From contig JAESQS010000138.1 of the NCBI GenBank assembly GCA_016765035.1, forward strand, positions 1-44,493: a DNA stretch of 44,493 nucleotides. The letters are read 5' to 3'. The DNA is from Kordiimonadaceae bacterium (GTDB lineage Bacteria > Pseudomonadota > Alphaproteobacteria > Sphingomonadales > Kordiimonadaceae). A program made the position numbers and the translations under genes. The notes below the pieces were generated by a model, which was not told the DNA's origin, did not search any database, and was given only the letters and a program-made list of their open reading frames with translations. Positions 19,452 through 27,301 of this stretch are shown piece by piece (the stretch's first letter is position 1; the number at the start of each line of letters is the position of its first letter).

Positions 19452-22058
19452 ATGCGGCTTTTTTCAATAGCAATTGGTTTTTGGCTGGTGTGGACGGCCA
19501 CAGTGTCAGTGGTAGCTGAACCGCTCGATTATTTTTTGGTTAAAGGCACGCAGTATGACCAAACTATTTTAAAACCTTCCGAAGTTTTTGGCCATGATAT
19601 TGGTGACCAGCCGTTGCGGCATGATCTTTTAGTTACCTACATGCGGCAACTGGCTGCCATAAGCCCCCGCATGACGGTTGATACTATTGGTTATAGCCAT
19701 GAAAATCGCCCCATATTGTTTGCGGTTATTACATCCCCTAAAAATCATGCCCGCCTTGATGATATTAAAGCCGCCCATGTGTTGCGGAGCGACCCACAGT
19801 ATACGGGTAAAATTGATGACAAATTGCCAGTGGTAACATGGCTGAATTATGGCGTGCACGGTGCTGAGGCCAGTGGCATGGATGCCGTGGTGCCAACGCT
19901 GTATCATTTGGCTGCGGCGCAAGATGCAGCCACTAAAAGCCAGTTGGAAAACAGCGTTATTTTGATAACAGCGGTGTTCAATCCAGACGGCCACGCCCGA
20001 CGGGCCAATTGGGTAACAGGGTATGGAGGCAGCCTGCGTGCTGAAGATGCCAACCATGAAATACATCATCAGGCATGGCCGGGCGGCAGGACCAACCATT
20101 ATTGGTTTGACCTGAACCGGCAGTGGCTGTTGCAGACCCAGCCTGAAAGCAAGGCGTGGTTGAAAAAATGGCACGAATGGAAACCACAGGTAACCGCTGA
20201 TTTCCATGAAATGGGGTCTAATACCAGCTATTATTTCCATCCGGGTGTGCCAACACGCAAGCATCCGCTTATTCCAGCTAAAGGCCGTGAACTGCTGGTG
20301 GAAATGGCAGGTTTTCACAGCAAATGGCTTGATAGTGAAGGGAAGCTGTATTTTAGCGAAGAAGGTTTTGACAATTATTATGTGGGCAAAGGATCCACCT
20401 ATCCACAAATCAATGGCTCATTGGGTATTTTGTTTGAAGCCGGGGGGCAAATGGGTGTGGCCCGTAAAGGCCCGCTTGGGGTTAAAACCTATGCTGAAAA
20501 TATTCAAACCCATTTTGGCACCAGTTTATCAACCATTGAAGGCGCGACTGCACTGCGCGGAAAGCTACAGGCGTATCAGCGGTCATTCTACCGGGATTCT
20601 ATCAAGCAGGCTAAGTCAGATAGTGTGAAAGCCTATGTGTTCAGAGCGCCAGATGACCCCGCCCGTATGGATATGTTTCTTGACTTATTAAGCCGTCATA
20701 AAGTGAAAGCTTTCCGAGTGGATGGTGCGCTTAAGGTTGGCAAAAAAACTTATGGCACAGAGAGCTATATTGTGCCGATGTTACAAACGCAGTACCGCAT
20801 GGCAAAAGCCATTTTTGGCCGCATTACGGACTTTCCGGATAAAGTATTTTATGATGTGTCAGGCTGGACATTACCGCTGGCATACGGGCTTGATTATGCG
20901 CCTGTGAAAGCAAAAGTTCACAGTAAATTGGGCAAGCAGGTGTCCGCTACCGGGTTTCAGCCCTTAACGCCGGATGCCTCTGATTATGGCTATATGTTCC
21001 GTTGGTCAGATTATTATGCGCCTCGGGCATTGGCAGCTTTGTTGCAGCGCGGTGTGATGGCCCGTGTGGCACTAGAGGAAACCACCATTCAAACAACCCG
21101 TGGGCCTGTAAAAATGGATCGTGGGGCCATCATTGTACAAAAACACCTGCAAACAGTGGACAGCGCCTATATCGATGCCTTTGTAAAATCCTTGGCTGCT
21201 GAAAATGGCCTGACAGTGCACGCCCTTACATCAGGCCACACCCTTAATACAGGTGCTGAGATTGGGGGCCGTTTTAGTGTCGTTGATTTAGCAGCGCCCA
21301 AGCCTTTGTTGGTGACGGGCGAGGGCATGAGCCCTTATGACGTAGGCGAAATATGGCATTTGCTTGATTATAAAATGCGGATGCCAGTAACGCTGGTGCG
21401 CAAAGACCGGCTAAGAAAAGTGAATTTGTCAAATTACACCCACCTGATTTTAGGCGGTGGGCGCAACGTTGCTCTCAGTGAAAAAATGCAGGCTACAGTG
21501 AAGGCTTGGGTGAAGGCTGGCGGTACTCTTGTGGCTGAAAGGCAGGGGGCAAAATGGGTTTTTGACACACTGTATGGCAGTGACAAAAAGAAAACTAAAG
21601 CGCCCACTTTCGGGGAAAGTAAGCGACTGTCCTATGCAGGTAAAGGACAGAGGGACGCAGAGCATATCATTGGCGGGGCGTTGTTTGAAAGCACAGTTGA
21701 TACTAGTCACCCGATGGCCTTTGGTCTTGTGCACAACAAGGTGGCCACTAACCGAAACATAGTTTTTAAACTGCCTAAACCAAATGACCCCTACGCGCAG
21801 GTTGCCCTCTATACTGATACGCCTGTTTTATCGGGCTATGCATCACCTGAACGTGCAGCAGATATTAAAGGCTCGGCGATGATGACAGCAGAACGTAAAG
21901 GCAAAGGGTCTGTCATTCTGTTTGCCGATAACCCCAATTTTCGTGGCACCTATTTGGGTTCAGAAAAGCTGTTTATCAACAGCTTATTTTTCTCAAAAGC
22001 GTTTAGGCCAGCGCGTAAAGCAGGGGATGAGGCAGAGAGTGCCGCTGTGGAAGAATAG
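19452..22058 (+). CDS. M14 family zinc carboxypeptidase-like protein, exported
   Basis: Signal peptide; NYGVHGAEASGMDAV (HxxE zinc motif), FNPDGHARRANW, TADFHEMGSN, and C-terminal beta/alpha domain. Confidence 0.88.
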   Translation: MRLFSIAIGFWLVWTATVSVVAEPLDYFLVKGTQYDQTILKPSEVFGHDIGDQPLRHDLLVTYMRQLAAISPRMTVDTIGYSHENRPILFAVITSPKNHARLDDIKAAHVLRSDPQYTGKIDDKLPVVTWLNYGVHGAEASGMDAVVPTLYHLAAAQDAATKSQLENSVILITAVFNPDGHARRANWVTGYGGSLRAEDANHEIHHQAWPGGRTNHYWFDLNRQWLLQTQPESKAWLKKWHEWKPQVTADFHEMGSNTSYYFHPGVPTRKHPLIPAKGRELLVEMAGFHSKWLDSEGKLYFSEEGFDNYYVGKGSTYPQINGSLGILFEAGGQMGVARKGPLGVKTYAENIQTHFGTSLSTIEGATALRGKLQAYQRSFYRDSIKQAKSDSVKAYVFRAPDDPARMDMFLDLLSRHKVKAFRVDGALKVGKKTYGTESYIVPMLQTQYRMAKAIFGRITDFPDKVFYDVSGWTLPLAYGLDYAPVKAKVHSKLGKQVSATGFQPLTPDASDYGYMFRWSDYYAPRALAALLQRGVMARVALEETTIQTTRGPVKMDRGAIIVQKHLQTVDSAYIDAFVKSLAAENGLTVHALTSGHTLNTGAEIGGRFSVVDLAAPKPLLVTGEGMSPYDVGEIWHLLDYKMRMPVTLVRKDRLRKVNLSNYTHLILGGGRNVALSEKMQATVKAWVKAGGTLVAERQGAKWVFDTLYGSDKKKTKAPTFGESKRLSYAGKGQRDAEHIIGGALFESTVDTSHPMAFGLVHNKVATNRNIVFKLPKPNDPYAQVALYTDTPVLSGYASPERAADIKGSAMMTAERKGKGSVILFADNPNFRGTYLGSEKLFINSLFFSKAFRPARKAGDEAESAAVEE

Positions 22059-22088
22059 GCCTGCGCCAGCCACATAGGCCTAGTTTTT

Positions 22089-22511
22089 CTACGTTCGAAT
22101 GAGCTCGATCTGGTACCCATCTGGGTCTTTGATAAAGGCAATAATATCAGTTTCCTGCTTCCCCTTTGGGGGGAAAGCCATTGGGCCGGGGGCACGTGTG
22201 ATTTGTATGCCTTGGTCTTCTATCATTTTACAAGTTGCGTAAATGTCCGTGACCGCTAGGGCTAGGTGCCCGAATGCGGTGCCGTGTGTTTGCTCGGATG
22301 GGTCCCAATTATGGGTAAGCTCAATGGCAGTATGGGCATTTTCATCACCATAGCCAATGAAGGCCAAGGTGAAACGGTTTTCACTATAGTCTTCTCGGCG
22401 CAAGAGGTTCATACCCAAAATTTCCGTATAAAAGGCCAGTGATTTTTCAAGGTCAGTTACGCGGATCATTGTGTGCAAAATCCGGTGCGGCTTTAGGTTT
22501 AGCTTGCTCAT
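22089..22511 (-). CDS. gloA: Lactoylglutathione lyase (glyoxalase I)
   Basis: HTMIRVTDLEKSLAFYTEILGMNLLRREDYSENRFTLAFIGYGDE...IELTHNWD; KDPDGYQIELI. Confidence 0.92.
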   Translation of the reverse strand: MSKLNLKPHRILHTMIRVTDLEKSLAFYTEILGMNLLRREDYSENRFTLAFIGYGDENAHTAIELTHNWDPSEQTHGTAFGHLALAVTDIYATCKMIEDQGIQITRAPGPMAFPPKGKQETDIIAFIKDPDGYQIELIRT

Positions 22512-22617
22512 GCTGTTCTCGTTTACGGTTTCTGGATAGCGAGGAAGGGGATGGTGCCAAACACAAGGCTTGGCACCAATTGGAGTGGCCGGTGATACAT
22601 ATAAACTGCATAGGCTT

Positions 22618-23244
22618 CTAGCTGAAGAAGGGTGAGCCCATATCGCGGCTTGCTTCTTCGGTTACGGCTGCGTCAAAAATACGTGTTGTATAGGCAGCAT
22701 TCATGGTCCGTGTCTCTGTTGGGAAATAGTCGAGAGCGAATTTTTTGGCGTTTTTAAGAGTATCGAATGCATAGATGCCACCAGCAGAGTTGCTATGCAG
22801 GCCACTGAGCCATGTTTTGGAAAGGATGCCTGCCTGTTCTTTTAGGGCAGGGTTGATATCCTGCCATGGCAGATCCTCAAACGGAACGCTGATTTGCACT
22901 TCCGTATAAACATAAGCGCCGGGCTTAATGTCCAGTTTTTCACCAAAGTGAACAGACTTCATATCGCGGCTGGCTTCTTCAACAATTTCAGCGCTAAATA
23001 TGCGTGTGGTTTGTGCCACGCCAAATTTTTCTGCTTCGCCGGGGAAATATGCGGTCACAAAACTCTGTGCGTTTTCAATGGTGTCGAACGTGTATAGACC
23101 ACCAAGTGAGTTAGTCTCAATACCAGACAGCCACGTTTTATTTAAGATACCGGGTTGTTGCTTCAAGCTAGTATTTACTTGTTTCCACGGTGCGTCATTG
23201 AAGGGTTTATTGATCTGCAGTTCTGTGTAAACGAAGGCTTTCAT
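22618..23244 (-). CDS. YdhR-like (dimeric alpha/beta barrel, putative monooxygenase) protein with internal duplication
   Basis: Two homologous halves (FVYTELQINKPFNDAPWKQVN... / YVYTEVQISVPFEDLPWQDIN..., each with GILxKTWLSG and EEASRDM). Confidence 0.7.
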   Translation of the reverse strand: MKAFVYTELQINKPFNDAPWKQVNTSLKQQPGILNKTWLSGIETNSLGGLYTFDTIENAQSFVTAYFPGEAEKFGVAQTTRIFSAEIVEEASRDMKSVHFGEKLDIKPGAYVYTEVQISVPFEDLPWQDINPALKEQAGILSKTWLSGLHSNSAGGIYAFDTLKNAKKFALDYFPTETRTMNAAYTTRIFDAAVTEEASRDMGSPFFS

Positions 23245-23304
23245 TTTCTTTCTTTCTATTTCTGCTGCCGCATAGGCATTGACTTTTTCGGCGTAAACAA
23301 CAAT

Positions 23305-23318
23305 ATAACGATCGTTAT
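23305..23318. promoter_or_regulatory. Putative TetR operator site 1
   Basis: Perfect 14-bp palindrome ATAACGATCGTTAT in divergent promoter region. Confidence 0.75.
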
Positions 23319-23333
23319 TAATTGTTATTTATG

Positions 23334-23345
23334 TAACGGTCGCTA
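23334..23345. promoter_or_regulatory. Putative TetR operator site 2 (imperfect)
   Basis: TAACGGTCGCTA, imperfect match to TAACGATCGTTA. Confidence 0.6.
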
Positions 23346-23363
23346 TATTGTCAACCAATTAAA

Positions 23364-23375
23364 TAACGATCGTTA
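23364..23375. promoter_or_regulatory. Putative TetR operator site 3
   Basis: Perfect 12-bp palindrome TAACGATCGTTA, 20 bp upstream of the tetR ATG. Confidence 0.75.
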
Positions 23376-23395
23376 CATTTATCTAGGACCCGCCA

Positions 23396-24004
23396 ATGAC
23401 TAAAACAGAGAAAAAACCAGCAGGATGGAAGCGGGAAGAAACTCGCAAACGTATGCTGGAGGCGGTTGGCCGCAGTTTCCGGCAGCATGGGTTCGCGGGT
23501 GTTGGAGTGGATGCTATTGCAAAAGAAGCAGGTGTGACCTCTGGTGCATTTTATTCGCACTTAGGATCAAAAGATGCTGCATTTGAACTGGCAGTCGAAG
23601 CTGGGCTTAATGAAGTAATAGACGCAGTGCCAATTTTCCAAACTGAAAATGGGGATGGATGGGTGCAAGCTTTTGCTGACTATTATTTGGGCGCTGCTCA
23701 CCGTGATGACTTAGAAACCGGATGCGCCATGACCACATTGACACCAGAGATTGCCCGACAAAGCAGCTCGTTGAACGTCCTGTATGAACGCAAGATGCAA
23801 ACCATTGCGGATCTTATCGCCAAAGGGTTGGTGGGCGATGATACGAGTACGATGAACCGGGCATGGGCGATGCTATCAATTTTCACAGGGGGATTGAACC
23901 GGTCGAGAGCCATTGCCAGTAATAGCGTGTCAGAGCATGTGGCGAGTACTGTTAAGGAAACAGTTGTTCTCATAGCAGGTGACATCGCTGATTTAAGAAG
24001 CTGA
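23396..24004 (+). CDS. TetR/AcrR family transcriptional regulator
   Basis: KRMLEAVGRSFRQHGFAGVGVDAIAKEAGVTSGAFYSHLGSKDAAFELAV helix-turn-helix. Confidence 0.94.
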   Translation: MTKTEKKPAGWKREETRKRMLEAVGRSFRQHGFAGVGVDAIAKEAGVTSGAFYSHLGSKDAAFELAVEAGLNEVIDAVPIFQTENGDGWVQAFADYYLGAAHRDDLETGCAMTTLTPEIARQSSSLNVLYERKMQTIADLIAKGLVGDDTSTMNRAWAMLSIFTGGLNRSRAIASNSVSEHVASTVKETVVLIAGDIADLRS

Positions 24005-24072
24005 TACAACTTTAATGGTTTAGGGTGCTTTTATTAAGCTCCCTGGATTAGGGTGGGATCATCAATTGCGAC

Positions 24073-24203
24073 TAGAGCATATCTGGTTTAATTAGAGTCA
24101 CTTCCGCCCACGCCCCCTACCCAACCACCCCACAGTGTATCCTAGCGGGTGGTTGGGTAGGGGGCGTGGGCCGGTGATGCCTAGTAAACCAAATATGCCC
24201 TAA
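24073..24203. repeat. REP/MITE-like palindromic element, best full copy
   Basis: 24-bp perfect stem CCCACGCCCCCTACCCAACCACCC (24107-24130) / GGGTGGTTGGGTAGGGGGCGTGGG (24147-24170), 16-nt loop; outer inverted repeats TAGAGCATATCTGGTTTA (24073-24090) / TAAACCAAATATGCCCTA (24185-24202), 16 of 18 pairs match. Confidence 0.88.
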
Positions 24204-24215
24204 TAAGGGGATAGC

Positions 24216-24830
24216 GTGCAAATGGACTTTCATCTTTGGCCTACTATAAAAATGCCGCTTTTGTTGGCGTTGATGTTGCCTGTTGTTGTCGCGTGCAGTG
24301 AAAATGCAGATACGCCTGCACCTGAAGTAAAACCAGTTACCAAAATAGCGGAAATATATTTTCGGTATGGCACTGAAGCGGCTGCCCGCAGCAGCGGTGC
24401 GTGGAATGAAGCCAGCTATAGGGCATTGATGAATAGCGAAACCGTCAGTAAAGGCGCACGCTGTGTGCAGGATAGGGTTGTTTCGCAGGGGCGTGGTCTA
24501 TACCGGGAAACGCGCTTACAATCTTTATTGCTCAAGCATTTGTTTCCTGCGGATTTAAGCACATATAGTGCCTTTGTAGATGATGCTGTGGTCCATAATA
24601 CAGCGCTTGTTAGGCTTAAAAAACTGGGCTTTGCAAGTTATGAAGCGGCCATCAAAAGCAACAATATGATCGTGCGCTCCCTCTTAACGGAATATACCCA
24701 TTACGCACGGTTTCGTAATATGCACGATGTTTCAAAGGGAGTTCAGGCTTCCAATGTGGTGATAAACAGCTGCGCACCAGATGCTATCACCAACATGTTA
24801 GGGGGAGTGGGCGGAAATGACCCTACTTAA
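24216..24830 (+). CDS. Hypothetical lipoprotein
   Basis: N-terminal signal with lipobox-like VVVAC-S; 204 aa; start may be internal (MPLLLALMLPVVVAC). Confidence 0.65.
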   Translation: MQMDFHLWPTIKMPLLLALMLPVVVACSENADTPAPEVKPVTKIAEIYFRYGTEAAARSSGAWNEASYRALMNSETVSKGARCVQDRVVSQGRGLYRETRLQSLLLKHLFPADLSTYSAFVDDAVVHNTALVRLKKLGFASYEAAIKSNNMIVRSLLTEYTHYARFRNMHDVSKGVQASNVVINSCAPDAITNMLGGVGGNDPT

Positions 24831-24848
24831 ACCAAATATGTTTTAGGG
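24799..24848 (-). repeat. Half copy of REP/MITE-like element overlapping the 3' end of the lipoprotein CDS
   Basis: TAGGGGGAGTGGGCGGAAATGACCCTACTTAAACCAAATATGTTTTA matches the reverse complement of 24073-24119 in about 40 of 47 positions by hand alignment. Confidence 0.75.
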
Positions 24849-24856
24849 TACTGGCG

Positions 24857-25801
24857 TTAAAGGACGGCGGCTTCGTCCGATTTATAAGTGCCAGTTTCTT
24901 CGCGCAACCAGTCAATGAAGTCCTGTACTTGTTCGTTCTTCAATTTTTCCTCTGGGCAGACAATATAGTGGGCAAAATCCACAGGCACAGCTTGGCCAAA
25001 AGGCGTCACTAGGCGGCCTGCCTTTATATCATCGGCAGCAATAACAGAACGTGCGAGCGCAACACCGCGCCCTGCAACGGCGGCTTCAATGGCCAACGCA
25101 TTGTTATTGAAATGCAATGCTGCAACGCCGTCTGGCTGTTGCACACCGGCAGCTTTTAGCCACATGGACCAATTTGGCGCGCTGTCATCTTCAATGAAAC
25201 TGTCATCATGAATAAGGATATGCTGCAAAACTTCGCACGCCGTTTTGCATGTTTTGCCCTCCTTCATCAGAGTTGGGGAGCAAACAGGAATAATGGTTTC
25301 CCGCAGTAACTCTTCGCTATAGTGGTTGGCATAATTTCCGTTGCCGTAGCGAATGGCAATGTCTGTGTCTTCAATTTTAAAGTCTGTCACATTCAGCGTG
25401 GCTTCAATTTTGACCACAGCATTTGGCCTGCGCGCATAAAACCCGGCAATGCGCGGCACAAGCCATTTACTTGCAAACGAGGGGGACACACTCAGTTTCA
25501 ACACATTGGAGGATTTAGCATCTGTCAATATATCGACAGATTCTTCCATATGCTCAAATGCCTGCTTTAGCGGGGCGAGAGAAAGCTGGGCTGTTTCTGT
25601 CAGCACAAGTGACCGATTGGTGCGACGGAAAAGCTCAACTCCCAGAAAATCTTCGAGCGATCTAATTTGCTGGCTAATGGCAGCAGGCGTGACGGAAAGG
25701 TCATCTGCCGCCAGTTTGAAGCTCATGTGGCGGGCGGCCGCATCAAATGCTCTCAGTGCATTGAGGGGTAAAAGAGATCGTTTCATTTGTGCTCCCGCCA
25801 T
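24857..25801 (-). CDS. LysR-family transcriptional regulator (GcvA-like)
   Basis: LPLNALRAFDAAARHMSFKLAADDLSVTPAAISQQIRSLEDFLGVELFRRTNRSLVLTE. Confidence 0.92.
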   Translation of the reverse strand: MAGAQMKRSLLPLNALRAFDAAARHMSFKLAADDLSVTPAAISQQIRSLEDFLGVELFRRTNRSLVLTETAQLSLAPLKQAFEHMEESVDILTDAKSSNVLKLSVSPSFASKWLVPRIAGFYARRPNAVVKIEATLNVTDFKIEDTDIAIRYGNGNYANHYSEELLRETIIPVCSPTLMKEGKTCKTACEVLQHILIHDDSFIEDDSAPNWSMWLKAAGVQQPDGVAALHFNNNALAIEAAVAGRGVALARSVIAADDIKAGRLVTPFGQAVPVDFAHYIVCPEEKLKNEQVQDFIDWLREETGTYKSDEAAVL

Positions 25802-26021
25802 GATGTTAATTGCTTTAACATTAGAAAAACTTATTAATATTCTCCTAACATGGGTATCGTTTAGGAGGGTATTTATCTAATGTCAAATTGCGATTTATTG
25901 AATATGGGGAACACATAGCGAATTTAAAGGCTTTTTATCCCGTAGACAGAATAGACCTATTTTCAGTTAAGTTTAGATAAGCAATAAATAGCGCGCTGAA
26001 AATAAAGGCAGCGGCAAATAC

Positions 26022-26774
26022 TTATTTGCTAGACAGTATGCGGGTGTTTTCAGTCAGGCTTAGGTGAATGCCGCATTCAGCCTTTGCTTGGCCCCGCCAG
26101 CGGCCTGCGCGGTCACTTTCGCCTTCTTGCACGCGGTCTGTGCAGGGCATGCAGCCGATGGAGGCAAAACCCTCTGCCACTAGCGGATGCCGGGGCAAAT
26201 TGTTTTCTTCCAGATAGGCGGTAACGTCTTCTTTAGTCCAGAAGGCCAGCGGGTTTATTTTTACGCGACCATCAGCGGCCTCAAAGTGTGGCAGCAAGGA
26301 CCGAACGCCGCCTTGAAACCGCTTGCGACCCGAAGCCCAAGCTTCGAAGCCATCTAGCACTTTGTCTAGGGGCCGTACTTTTCTAAAATAGCAGCATTTG
26401 TTGGTGTCTTTGGTCCAAAGGGCACCTTTGGGGTCTTCTGCCTGCAATTCATTTGCATCCGGCAGAATAGTCCGCACATCAGTTAAGCCGAAATCTTCAC
26501 TTAACCGGTCTCTGAACCGTTTTGTTTCACCAAATAACTTGCCAGTATCAAGGAATAAAACAGGGATGTCTTTCGAAACCCGTGAAGCAATATGTAACAG
26601 CACAGCAGATTCTGAACCAAAGGAAGAAACAAGAGCGAACTGGTCCCCGAAATATTTCAGGGCCCCTTCTATCACTTGCTCAGGACTAGCGTCTGCATAC
26701 CGACTGTCGAGATAATCAACAGTCTGTAGCGGGTCAAATAGCCCTTTTTCCTCTGGCGCAGTTTGTGCGGTCAT
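26022..26774 (-). CDS. cysH: Phosphoadenylyl/adenylyl-sulfate reductase
   Basis: LVSSFGSESAVLLHIA, CCYFRKVRPLDKVL, NPLAFWTKEDV, FASIGCMPCT...CGIH (Fe-S cysteines CC...CxxC present). Confidence 0.93.
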   Translation of the reverse strand: MTAQTAPEEKGLFDPLQTVDYLDSRYADASPEQVIEGALKYFGDQFALVSSFGSESAVLLHIASRVSKDIPVLFLDTGKLFGETKRFRDRLSEDFGLTDVRTILPDANELQAEDPKGALWTKDTNKCCYFRKVRPLDKVLDGFEAWASGRKRFQGGVRSLLPHFEAADGRVKINPLAFWTKEDVTAYLEENNLPRHPLVAEGFASIGCMPCTDRVQEGESDRAGRWRGQAKAECGIHLSLTENTRILSSK

Positions 26775-27301
26775 GAGGCTTTCCTTGCCCCTTGTATTGT
26801 ACCTTCAGAGGCCCTTGCCGTATGGCGTGTGTGGGCTACTGATTTTGTGCCGCGATAGTCGGTTTGGTAAAATAGTTGGAACCGTTCTAGGGCTGTTTCA
26901 AACGCAGCAACACGTTCTTCAGCAACATCAGCCGTATCAAAGCCTGCGCGCATTAAAAATGTAGCTTGGTCAGGGATCACATGGCCTGTGGCACGAATTT
27001 CACCGTTAAAGCCCAGGTCTTTGCGAAGCCGTACAGCAATGGAGAAGCCGCGACCATCTGTGAAGGCTGGAAAATCAATAACAACAAAGGCCAGTTTGTT
27101 CACAAGCGGTGCAAGGTCGTTGTAATCAGTATCCGTGCCAAGAATGACACCAACACTGCCAGCATCGGCGAAAAACGCTTCGCTTTCCTCTGTGAAACGC
27201 GCGAGCGGCACAGCCACGCTTGCGCCTGCGGTGGTGGTTTCATCAGCTGCTAAAGCAGTCCATTCACCAGCTACAGTGCCATTTAAACTAAGCAACGTCA
27301 T
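26771..27301 (-). CDS. DUF934 family protein (sulfate assimilation cluster)
   Basis: DFPAFTDGRGFSIAVRLRKDLGFNGEIRATGHVIPDQATFLMRAGFDTADV; start at MTLLSLNGT rather than ORF-track 27391. Confidence 0.9.
   Translation of the reverse strand: MTLLSLNGTVAGEWTALAADETTTAGASVAVPLARFTEESEAFFADAGSVGVILGTDTDYNDLAPLVNKLAFVVIDFPAFTDGRGFSIAVRLRKDLGFNGEIRATGHVIPDQATFLMRAGFDTADVAEERVAAFETALERFQLFYQTDYRGTKSVAHTRHTARASEGTIQGARKAS

Noticed and set aside
19629-20408. 259-aa minus-strand ORF within the M14 peptidase
   Set aside because: Antisense shadow; the + strand protein has clear M14 zinc motifs.
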